NCBI GenBank assembly: GCA_014607495.2
Contig: CP053161.1
Location: 13,401,115 to 13,465,114, forward strand
Length of the DNA stretch: 64,000 bases
DNA from: Carposina sasakii
Taxonomy: Eukaryota; Arthropoda; Insecta; Lepidoptera; Carposinidae
Direction of reading: 5' to 3'
Shown here: positions 1-11,000 of the stretch, piece after piece
How positions within the stretch are numbered: position 1 is the first letter of the stretch
Layout of the letters: each line of letters begins with the position of its first letter
The notes under the pieces: model-generated
The model's input: only the letters and a program-made list of their open reading frames with translations
Told to the model about the DNA's origin: nothing
Databases searched by the model: none
Made by a program: the position numbers and the translations under genes

Positions 1-1123
1 TCTGAAGCTTTTCCACTCGTAACTGATGGTGGTGGTGATTATAATTCCTTTCTTTTCAAATACATTTAAAAAATTATCGTCATACTAGGGATGTCCACGT
101 TGAATGGCACGCAAATTATCGATATTCAGTTAACATAAAACTGTAGGTAGACATTTACTCTATCAATGGGTATTTAAAGATACATATGAAATACGGTATT
201 TTTGAATGGAGATTGCTTATATTTTGTATGTTTATGCGGGGCGTCAATAGATTAAATCAGCTGCATCTCCTTCTGTGCATGTCGTAAGAGTTAAATAAGT
301 ATTGACGTACTCTCAAGTGCGATAATCGCACAATTTGTAACAGATCTTTTACATCTGACTCCACTTTACTAAATGTAGCTGTAAAAATACATGCCTAGCG
401 CCAGTCTAAAATTATGGCTACTTACTCCGTGATTGAAGATCTCTTTATGTACAAACTACATAGCTTTTGCCCGTGGTTCCGCTCGCGTGGATGTCTCTTA
501 TTACGTGGAAGGGGTATGAAAAATAGAAAGTAGCCGATTCTCAAACGTACTGAACATGCATATAAAATTTCATAAAAATCGGTCAAGCCATTTCGGAAGA
601 GTACCTATGGTAACTAACATTGTGACACGAGAATTTTATAATATAAGATAACCAGAAACTTAGGGTCAGATGTATGATCAGTGTCTAAGCTTTAAACCGA
701 TACGGTGTTTTTGCAAAAGAGCGCCTAAAGTTAGACTAGTTTTAAATATGACATTTGACAGCAAAATGTATAGAATATCCGTCAAATTTAGGCAATGTTT
801 CGTTTAAATGATGCTTATATTCTTTTGTAATAACACTTTATTTGTTTAAAATACGTCAAAAATATTTGCTTAACTAACGTATTTAAATTAATAGTAAGAT
901 TAACTATTGTAACTATGTATTACATGTTAGTATCGAGGTTCACGAAACATCGATGAACATTGAGCATCCCTAGTCTCACCTCAAAACTGTCAAAACAGCA
1001 CAACAAAAAGTGAAAAATAAAATATTTTTACAGGAAATCTTTAATATAGTTAAACCTTATCTCTGAGCCTCGTCTATTGATTGTTACCTATAATATGTTG
1101 GTTCACTCGTAATAAGATTAGCT
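1..1123. other. Upstream intergenic stretch with degraded repeats
   Basis: No coding exon is visible. About 258-385 resembles, on the minus strand, the lepidopteran repeat that elsewhere carries GGAAGGAGATGCAGCTGATG. About 730-880 resembles a stretch near 56,290-56,360 (shared TGACATTTGACAG and GTCAAATTTAGGCAA). The ALKBH6 promoter should lie in the last few hundred bases, but I see no clear TATA or initiator pair. Confidence 0.5.
460..662 (+). repeat. Non-LTR retrotransposon 3' tail fragment
   Basis: The stretch has the usual order of a lepidopteran LINE tail: a CCGCTCGCGTGGATG block, then AAAATTTCATAAAAATCGGTC, then CATTGTGACACGAGAATTTT ending in ATATAAGAT. It is 5'-truncated with no reverse transcriptase. 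The family name is not assigned. Confidence 0.6.
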
Positions 1124-1885
1124 ATGTCTTTCAAATTAGACGAGTATCGTGTTAAAACGGTAACGGATGAGAATGATGTTTATTACTAAGTTTTAAAAGT
1201 TAAAGTTAAAAAAAATTAAAAGAGAATTTCACTAATTTGTTCACAGATACCAGAAACTGCCTCCTATGTATCAGAATTTATAACTGCCAGTGAGGAGCAG
1301 ATAATATTGTCTAATGTCGCCTCGGCACCTAAACCTAAATGGACACAGTTATCCAACCGCCGGCTTCAGAATTGGGGTGGCATTCCTCACAGCAACGGGA
1401 TGATTGCTGAATCTATACCAATGTGGCTTGATAAGTACCTTAATCGAATTGATAGTCTTGGTGTTATGGATGGGAAGAGGCCAAACCATGTGTTAGTGAA
1501 CGAATACTTGCCTGGTCAAGGGATCATGCCTCATTTAGATGGTTCACTATTCTATCCCACTATCACGACTATATCTGTGGGTTCTCATATTGTGCTGAAG
1601 TTTTTACAGCCGGGTGATGATTGTGAGGCTCCAAAACATGTATTTTCATTGCTATTAGAGCCCAGGAGTTTGTTAGTACTACAACATGAGCTTTTCTTCT
1701 CATATCTGCATTGTATTGAAGAGATTAATGAGGATGTATTAGATGATTCTGTGGTAAACTTAGATATGTGTGCAGCTCAATATACTAGAGGTGCAACTTT
1801 AAGTAGGGATACTAGAATATCCTTAACTATAAGACATGTTCCTAAAACGACAACATTTAAAATTAACATTGGTAATAAAAGGTGA
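1124..1885 (+). CDS. Alkbh6: ALKBH6-like Fe(II)/2-oxoglutarate dioxygenase, two exons
   Basis: Coding exons are 1124-1159 and 1247-1885 (224 residues; human ALKBH6 has 238). Exon 1 encodes 12 residues and ends at GTAACG. Exon 2 follows TTCACAG, and the junction reads ...YRVKT|IPETASYV, aligning without gaps to the ALKBH6 N-terminus. The family block APKPKWTQL, NWGGIPH and NHVLVNEYLPGQGIMPH follow. The iron ligands of the HxD...H motif are H108, D110 and H167; the 2-oxoglutarate-binding arginine region is R202-I-S-L-T-I-R208. AlkB proteins oxidatively remove alkyl groups from nucleic acid or protein; the ALKBH6 substrate is poorly defined. Exon 2 is open from its acceptor, and residue 33 is an ordinary leucine (TTG), not a start. 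An AATAAA at 1874-1879 lies inside the last codons, and the next gene begins 147 bp after the stop. Confidence 0.93.
1874..1879 (+). terminator. Candidate poly(A) signal inside the last ALKBH6 codons
   Basis: AATAAA spans the Asn-Lys codons six bases before the stop. No other AATAAA lies between this stop and the aminopeptidase ATG at 2033, so it is the best candidate for ending the ALKBH6 mRNA. T-rich DNA follows at 1895-1910. The assignment is inference. Confidence 0.5.
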
Positions 1886-2032
1886 TATAGCCATATTTGT
1901 TTTATTTGTAAACTTTGCCAACACCTTTGCCTATAACAGTTTCTATATTCAAAAAATGTGGCGAAAGTAGATTTTTTCAAAATCCAGTTGGTTGATTTTG
2001 AATTTTATTTTGTGTAATGTATTTTTTTTGCT

Positions 2033-5000
2033 ATGGGATATTTTAAATTGTTTTCGTGTGGATTAGCTAGGAGGGGGGTGAATTTACGTAGAGTGTGCAG
2101 GGTGGTGTATAGGGCTAGCAGTAGTGCCAATCCCCCTCCCCCCGGCACCGCCACAGGGGGTGATTGCAGCTCCGACGCGAGCGAGAAGACAGGGGAGGGA
2201 GCCAAGGTGCAGGCCAGCTCTGGAGAAGGGAAGGTAAAGGTTTTATTATAACTTATGCTAATTGTTCTACTAGTGCCACTTCAGGAACTTTACTTGCTGG
2301 AAACTTTACTATGGGTGCGCCCACCACCGGGCCCTACACCCTCCACTGACCCTCGGATCTGATAACTCATAATTGCGACAACAGGCACTTGCACTAACTA
2401 CAATCGCCATGAGAAACTACTTGTAGCTCCACTTACTGGGCCCAACATAACCTTCCCTGGGACCACTTAAATGCATGCAGAATATTACATCAAAATCAGT
2501 CAGTTTTCATATAATAAGAGAAATGGTCGTTCAATTTTTTTTTGAAATGATATACATAGAAGACTATAATAAGATGCCTGTGCTGTGACCTTGTTTATGT
2601 AATTTGTCGGAATTTTAAAAGAATGAACTAAGAATTATGTGTCCAATTTATTATTAATTAATAATAATAATAATTAAATCCTTCAAACAAAGCAACAAAT
2701 AGAAGGATAATAGAAAGGTTTATACAGCAGACATAAGCCAACTGTATAAGATATAAATGGAGGTACTTATTGACAAGCCTTACCTCTACAAATGGGTATC
2801 ATTGTTGAGAGTATGGCGATATTTTGGACAAAATTATTTTTTTTCTTGAAGCAACTCTTCCATTTGCAAATTTTCCCAATTTTTTATTTTCTCTATATTG
2901 AATTCTCCGGTTTCCTTTTTTCTCAATAGTAATAATTCCATTCGAAAAATTGAACAATCTTGATAATTCCAAATATATGGCTTATTACAAATATAGGTAC
3001 AGGCACGCTCGTGAAGAATCAAAAAAAAACAAACCAGGAATACGCATATTCAGGTCCTATTCAGGCACCAACTATCGTACTTATAAAGTTCTTAACTGAA
3101 CTTTGAATGAAAGAGATAATAATTATAATATAAACCTTGGCAGTTCAAAGTTGTACCGAAAGGAAGATATTTTCAAAGTTATCGAAAAGACTAAAAGATA
3201 TTATGTATCAAGAATAAATATGGGTAAAGTATGCGTATGGAATAATCTCATCTCATCAAAGCGATATCAGTAAATCAAACTTGAGCAAAATCCGCGAAAT
3301 AAAACAAAAACTTTGGTAAATTTCGCGAATGTAAAAATTTGCTTCAAGAAAAAAAATATTTAGTCAAAAAGTTCGCCATACTCATTGTTGATATTGACCT
3401 TGACTAAAATCCTGTAAAGACAATTATTTCTATGTACTTACCTAATGTTAGCTACAGTACAGTTTATCATTGTCTCACAGTCAGTAAGTCGATGATGGTT
3501 TGTTTTCCAGGCGGGTCTGGTGCTAGGGGTGTACGAGTCAGGGAATGACTTCGAGCTGACGGCCGCCGCCGGAGAGGTCAACCAGAAGTCCGGGGGGAAG
3601 CTGTGCAAGAGTCTTAGCGAGTAAGTGAGAGTTGCAGCATATTGTTACAACAATTTACAGTCATACAAACGGCCCCTTGATTACCTTATTTAGGCGTGAG
3701 GCGTCCTCCCAAATACAAACGGCCCCCTGATTAGGTACCTTATTTAGGCGTGTAGCGTCCTCCCAAATACAAACGGCCTCCCGATTGTCGACATTATTTG
3801 CGTTGAAATAGTATCGCTTCGCCATACGTGCACCGGCCCTAAAAGTTGACTCTTAACATGCACGGAAGGAGATGCAGCTGATATTCCATTGAAAGAAACC
3901 CTGCATCAACACTTATTACTTAAATATTTAGATATTTTAGGCTGTTGGTAGGTGTGCACAAAAGTAGGTTAAAGAAAACCACAAGATGGCGTAGCTTCTG
4001 CCCCAAGTCACACTGATGCATATATTGGGATCATTGCATAACGTTCGAGGCAATGAGCCAACGTTTGTTCTGTCGTTGGCCTGATCAACAACATACTCCT
4101 CGCGTTGGAGATTGGAGCCAACCTGAACACACCTATCAAACATCGCTTCGTCCACAGACTGGGCTGTGAACTGAAGCTTGGCAAGGCGTTCGTGGTGACG
4201 GACCTGGGAGATGAATACGGACCGGTGGCTATCGCGTCTTACGGACCTAAGGACGCCGGGTTTAACGAGCTGGAGGTTTTGGATGAGGCGAGGGTGAGTT
4301 GACGACTTGAAAAGACAGACCCACGCACACAAATTCCACATCCACGGGTAGCATAGCGGGGGTTGATGTTATGTTAGCTTATCGCATTAGAGAGTGCCTG
4401 AGTTCCTTAGTCGACTCTTACGATATGTAGGGACGAAGATGCAGCTGATGTACATAGTACGAGTAGAACAAGCGAAACGTGTCACAAGAAAACCGAAGGA
4501 AATGTAGTTAATAAATAAACAGGTTTTGGTGAGTTCGACTACCTAATAATGTCATGAGAGCTCTGCTATGTTATCGTCCTCGTCCTATAATTGTGAGTTG
4601 ACTTAATATGAAATCGTTTTATCGTATTCAATTTTTTCACAAGTTTTGTATCTTGAAAAAGTATCAACCCTTATTAAACTGAGCCTTATTGATCAAGCCT
4701 TGCGTTTCCACATTTAAAACGTGCAAAAATGGTTTCGCTTGTTTTCGACTTATATTCTAGTGTAGGCTGAGAGTGCAGGGGTCACTCAGGGTCCATTTTA
4801 AGAAATGACACGAATGACCATCGCGGTCCGCACATTATTTTATTTATAGAAAAAAAAAAAAAATTATTAAACACATGTATTACGGAAATTACAGAAAAGT
4901 AATTTTTCACATACCCGCGAACTTTTTCTCGCTTGTTTGTTACTTCGTTACTTTGCCCGGCCGTTTTCGAATAGACGTTAAAAAATCCCACATTTTTATT

Positions 5001-8000
5001 AAAAGACGCACTCTTTAGTGCAAGTTGCTGTGTTCTCGCGGTCCGCACAAAATGGGTCCTAGTTGGGTTATAGCGTTCACCTAGATTTTAGTGCGATTAT
5101 AAACTGGTATATCGTTGTAGGAGAACCTCCGTTGGGGCGTGGGCGCGGGCGTGCGTGCGCTGACGTCACGTGGTGTCACCGCAGTGTCGGTGGACACGGG
5201 CGACCACGTCGACGCTGCGGCTGAGGCTGCCACGCTCGCTTCGTGGAAGTTAGTAACGTGCTATTGGTGATAGGAGTAGGATTTTAATACGCGTCGACGA
5301 CACCTCTACTAGATAGTCAAGAAGATGCAAATACTTACTTGAGTCGCCGGTGGTGAATGTGTTAAAAGCATGTCAGTAAGCGTATAGGAGATACACGTAG
5401 AATTTGATGGCACGTGCAAGAAGCTATAGAAGAAGAAATAGAAGTATAAAAGTGTGTTGGCAACATTACAAACATATGTAGGTACATAATTTTATTTTGA
5501 AAAAACGTTACTATTTAAGTACTTTTAACATTCTTTTTGTTATTATGTTATTTAATTTTGACAGTGTCGCTGGGAGTTTTTTGCTGTTTTTTCTCTTAAG
5601 CAATGACATTTAACTGAATAGTATAACAGAACAGTAATAGTAGAATCAAGGAGGAGAAATGACATAAAGGAGAGCTGCCTTAAGCAGTTCTCCTAGATTT
5701 CGTCTTTAGGCGTATATTAACCGTTATTAGTTCTACCTTTTTGTACTACATTTAAGAATAAGTTGGCGTTTGGGGACTTTATGGCCGCTTAAAGACGAAA
5801 TCTAGGAGAACTGCTAAACGCAGCTCTACTTTACGTCACACCCAACAATAAGTTTGACAGACTGTATGGTTTGATTTATAGTTTCGACTCGCTGCGTTCA
5901 AGCGGCTGGCGCACGTCCGCGGTGACGGTGTCGGCTCTCGGCGCGGACGCGGGCGCGGACGCGGGGGCGGACGCGGGCGCGTGGCGTGCGGGGAGTGTCC
6001 GCGCGGACGGGCAGAACTGGGCGCGTTACCTCGCCGACATGCCGGCTAATAAGATGACGCCTACTGACGTCGCGCAGGTCAGGGGAACTGCTTTATATCA
6101 TATTCATGAAGTTGGCTTTTCATTATCACTACATATTATAAAACAAAGTCGCTTGCTGCCGTCTGTCCGTCCCTATGTATGCTTAGATCTTTCAAACTAG
6201 GAAACGGATTTTGATGCGGTTTTTAAAATAGATAGAGTGATTCACGAGGAAGGTTTATAATCTGTAACTAGGGACCCGCCCTGGCTTCGCACGGGAATAA
6301 AGCACTCTCACGCGAAGCCGTGGGCGGCCGCTAGTGTAATATAATCATATCACATCTTAAGATGTAGAAAATTATCGCTCGTCATACATCTTCACTAGAC
6401 TATTCACATTGTGTGATATAATCGTCATCATCATCACTTGTATAGGTATAGACATGGATGTTTTCCCGATGGATGCTTCCGACCGGCATCATCAGTAGTG
6501 CCGTAAATAGCCTTTTCTTCGCCCTGTGCAAGCTTCTATAACTGCGCCCTATTTAGTCCTGTCTGGTCTGGCCAAGAGGCCATTCTTGCGCCCCCCAGAG
6601 TCTACGTCCTGTGCCTGGGCACCGCTGCCACCGCAATGTTTACGGCACTGATCATCAGGGCTAAATACCTAATTTGAGAGCCAAAACAACGCGATAGCGA
6701 AAATTTTTTGTGTGTGAATGCGGGGCGCGGGAGGACCACGGGAGGACGCTTTGCGTTTAGAAGATCAGTGGCAGGTGCTAGCTTATAACCGTCTGAGAGA
6801 ATGCTCGACTTCCTTAGTCGACTCTTACGACATGTACGGAAGGAGATGCGACTGATGTACTCTGAAGTCCCGCATCAGCACAAGATTAAAATTTTGTAAA
6901 AGTAAGCACTTATCTCGTGTCTTGTGATCAGTTCAGTTTTCATATTATATACAATAGGTAATTAAAAGTTTATTGTTGTTATTTATTATCTGCAAATTAA
7001 TAAATTATTACTTATCGGCAGGCGGCGCTAGATGTGTTGTGTCCGCTGGGAGTGCAGGTGACGGCGAGGGAACAAGACTGGATCATTGCAAATAATATGG
7101 AGGTTATTAACATTATATTTAACTACAGTATAACATGCCAGATGCGTTTTGCGGTTACGACATAGCAAGCTCAGTGCGATGCGCATCCTGTGTTTTTCCT
7201 TTAACCTGCAGAACGCAACCAGTGTCCTTAAGTAACTTAGAGAGCATTAGGTATTTATGGTGGCGTAGTTTTATCTAACAACCGTTTTTTAAGGTAACCC
7301 TAAGATTAAATAACGGGACCCTATTTCTAAGCAGGACTCGATTGTTAATATGTCTATTTGTCATATGATATGATGACACAGTATGGACTGTAAAAAAAAA
7401 CATTTTTTAATTTGTCTCTGTAAAGTGACACTTATTTCCAAAAAAATATTTATTTTCTTTACACATTTGTCGTAGGATTTTACTATTCTTCCAAATTTCA
7501 CCAGACACAGATGTACGAGTGTTCCTGTAAGGTTTCCGTTTTTAGGGTTCCGTAGCCAAATGTCAAAAAACGGAACCCTTATAGTTTCGTCATGTCTGTC
7601 TGTCCGTCCGTATGTCACGGCCACTTTTTTCTGAAACTATAAGAGCTTTACTATTGAAACTTGGTAAGTAGATGTATTATGTGAACCGCATTAAGATTTT
7701 CATATAAAAATTGAAAAAAATGAAATTTTTTTGGAATTCCTCATACTCTGAACTGAAACTTATTTTTTTTTTCATTAAATCCATTGGTGTGGGGTATCTA
7801 TGGATGGGTCTTTAAAAATGATATTGAGGTTATTAATATTTTTTTCTAAACTGAATAGTTTGCGCGTGAGACACTTCTAAAGTGGTAAAATGTGTTTCCC
7901 TCTTGTAACTTCTAAAATAAGATAAAATAAGAGAATGATAAAACTAAAAATAAAATATATGATTAACCATGCAAACTTCCACGGAAAATTGGTTTGAACG

Positions 8001-11000
8001 AGATCTAGTAAGTAGTTTTTTTAATACGTCGAAATCGTAAACTGCAATTTACCTTTCATACGGAACCCTTGATGGCCGAGTCCCATTCGCATTTGGCCGC
8101 TTTTTAACCGACTTCAAAAAGAGAGGTTACCAATTCGTCGGTATGTTTTTTATTTTTTGTTCGTCACACTAAAAAGTGTGTGTATGTACACATCTAGTTC
8201 TAAACAGATATTATATTCTATTTAGCGTCAGAGCCTCATCCGCAGGGTGTACCGCGGGTAGGTCAGGTTGACTTCGGGTCCTAAGGTATGATATGAACCC
8301 ACTTGCACCCTAATAGCAGTAAGACTTGTATCGTCGCAGGCGTTCCTGCACGTGGCGCGTGGCTCGTGCGAGGCGCCCATCTTCCTGGAGCTGGAGTACC
8401 GCGGGGGAGGGGGGAGCAACATACTGGTGGCGGCCAAGGGGGTCACGTTCGACAGGTACACTGTGTGCTTATCTAGGGGGTGTGGCAGAAGGGGGTACGC
8501 CGTGCGCTTAACTACAGGGTGAATCAGAAGGGGTGTGTTAAAGTATAGCTATAAATAATAGCAAGAGAATTACGAGAACTTTCGACAGCAAAGCAAAGGG
8601 TGTCCTCACGCACCTCCCACTGACAATTTTTCGACATTGTATGAACATCCTGGTTTGTTTTGTTAGCTTTCAGCATACACACATACATATAGACGGGCTG
8701 TGTTCCTGAAAGGGGTAGCCTGAACTGCAGGATCATAAGGGAGATCTCACAGCCACGTTTAACACAGCGGGGTCACGAGTAGATAATCAATCAGTGACAA
8801 GCTAGCTTACCGCCTAACGAAATGTCCGACTTCCTTAGTGGACTCTTACAACACTCACGAAAGGAGATGCAGCTGATGTGTTCTAGTGAAACTCTGCATC
8901 AGCATAGGAACGCAATGTAGACTGATGTGTATGTTTAGGTACCTAATATGATAGCCCAGTGGTTAAGACGTGCACCTTCCAAGCGGGAGGCGTAAGTTCG
9001 ATCCCAGTCACGGGCCTGTACCAATGAATTTATTTCATGTACAGATTTTAATGTTGCAAAATTGTCACTTAGCTCTTGCCTCGGAGAGCACGTAAAACCG
9101 TTGGTCCTGCGCCTGATCTCTCTCCGGTCGTGTCGGCTTTCCGTCCCATCGGACTATGAGAGTGAGGGAATAGAGTGCATCTGTGTTTGCGCACACACTT
9201 GTGCACTATAATATCTCCTGCGTACCTGGACAATGTCCGTAGAGATTGGTCGCCTTGGCCGAAATACGGTCGGAGATCATCATCATGGTCACACTTAAAC
9301 CTAAACGAGTGGATTGCAATATAGACCGATGTGCATATTTGTTTATGTACCTAACTAACATAACTAAATCTAAACGTAAAATTATTCCTATCTGTCCCTT
9401 TCTCTCTCAGCTATTTATGTAAAGAATGGAATGGACATACCTGACTAAGTTTCAGTTTAATTCCCTAGGTCCACTAAGATCCATTGTAAAAATCCATTGA
9501 TGGATCTTTTTACACTTTTATGTCCACTTTAATCCTCGATCCTAGAATATTTGCAAAACGGATTTTTTAGAACCAACGCGTGTATTAAAATCTGTTATAA
9601 GTAAAAATAGAGCGGGGGACACATGCAATCTTCGTCATTATCTTTAACTTCACTGGCTGAATCATTCAAACAGCTATGTATTGTCGACTTTTATTGTGAC
9701 GGTCAGAATCGACCATAATGTTACACCACGTAATATCAACTCGATTATTTATGTATCTATCTATGCTGCAAACTGAAACCAAGGATGCATATGGTGTGTA
9801 AGTGCAGTAGGTACCTTATACACGTTTCGCTACGTAATTTGACGTTAAATATGATGTCAGTGGCGGGCTCTGCCTGAAGTCCACGGACGTGATGCGTGAG
9901 AACCGCGGCAGTATGGCGGGTGCCGCCGTCACACTCGCGGTGTTCAAGATCCTGGCCACACTCAAGGTATACTGACGCAGACTATTATTTATTTATTTGG
10001 CACTAGTGGACGCCCGCGACTCCGTCCGCGTGGACTACAGAAAAAAAAAACAAAATATCGAAATTATCCGGGATAAAAAGTAACCTATATGTTAAGAAGG
10101 ACCTGTCAAAATATATTTCTGAAAACTGCATCGAAATCGGTTCAGCCGTTTCTGAGATTAGCGTGCACAAACGCACAGAAAAACCGAGAAAAATTCCAAA
10201 AATCATTGTTTTGGGTACTATTGCGTTGATAAAGGTATTCTATAATTTTTTTTCTTATATATCTTCAATGTACCTTCAGACAGCGATCCGTTACATTTTT
10301 ATTATATGTATAGACTAGCGGCTTCGTCCACATGAAGGGGTATTGCACCCGTGCGAAGCCGGGGCGGGTTCCTAGTTATGCATAATGAACCTTTCTCTTG
10401 AAGCACTATTATAAAACCGCTTCAAAATAAATACTTTTCGTGGTTTTAAACATTTTAGAATACATAGGGACAGACATACGACGGGACGACTTCATAACAT
10501 AGTATAAAACGACATTGCATCCCGCCCCCTACATAAAGCAATCAGCGATTTTTGTACAATTTTCGCTATCGCTTTGCTTTTGCTAGTTAGGTAATAAGGG
10601 GGCCGGTGTCTGTCTTTATGTACCTATATGTTTACATCTTTAAAACTACGCAACGGATTTTGATGCGGCCTTTTAATTAGAGTGACTCGAGAGGAAAGTT
10701 TGTATGTTTATTATAGTATCAGCATTGTACCCGTGCGAAGCTGGGGCGAGTCGCTAGTGTACTTATACTACCTCCTTATATAATATCGCAGGCTCCAGTA
10801 AACCTGATGGCGTGCATTCCTCTCTGTGAGAACATGATCTCCGGCCAGTGCATGAAGGTGGGAGACGTGGTGCGTGCGCTCAACGGACTGTCTATAGAGG
10901 TATGTTGTATTCACTTTTACCCACAATGGAAGAGATGGTGGTGTTATAAAAAGGTTTGCTGTGTATTGGGGAGGAGATGAGAACACTGGAATAGTCCTAA

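Noticed and set aside
4105..4302. 65-residue ORF start at 4105 as the real boundary of aminopeptidase exon 3
   Set aside because: Only the acceptor ending at 4157 (CGTCCACAG) gives the required phase and joins KSLSE to LGCELKLGKAF as in the family. The upstream codons are intron.
8946..9018. tRNA gene
   Set aside because: Same reasoning: it is the head of a SINE that continues to an ATCATCATCAT tail.
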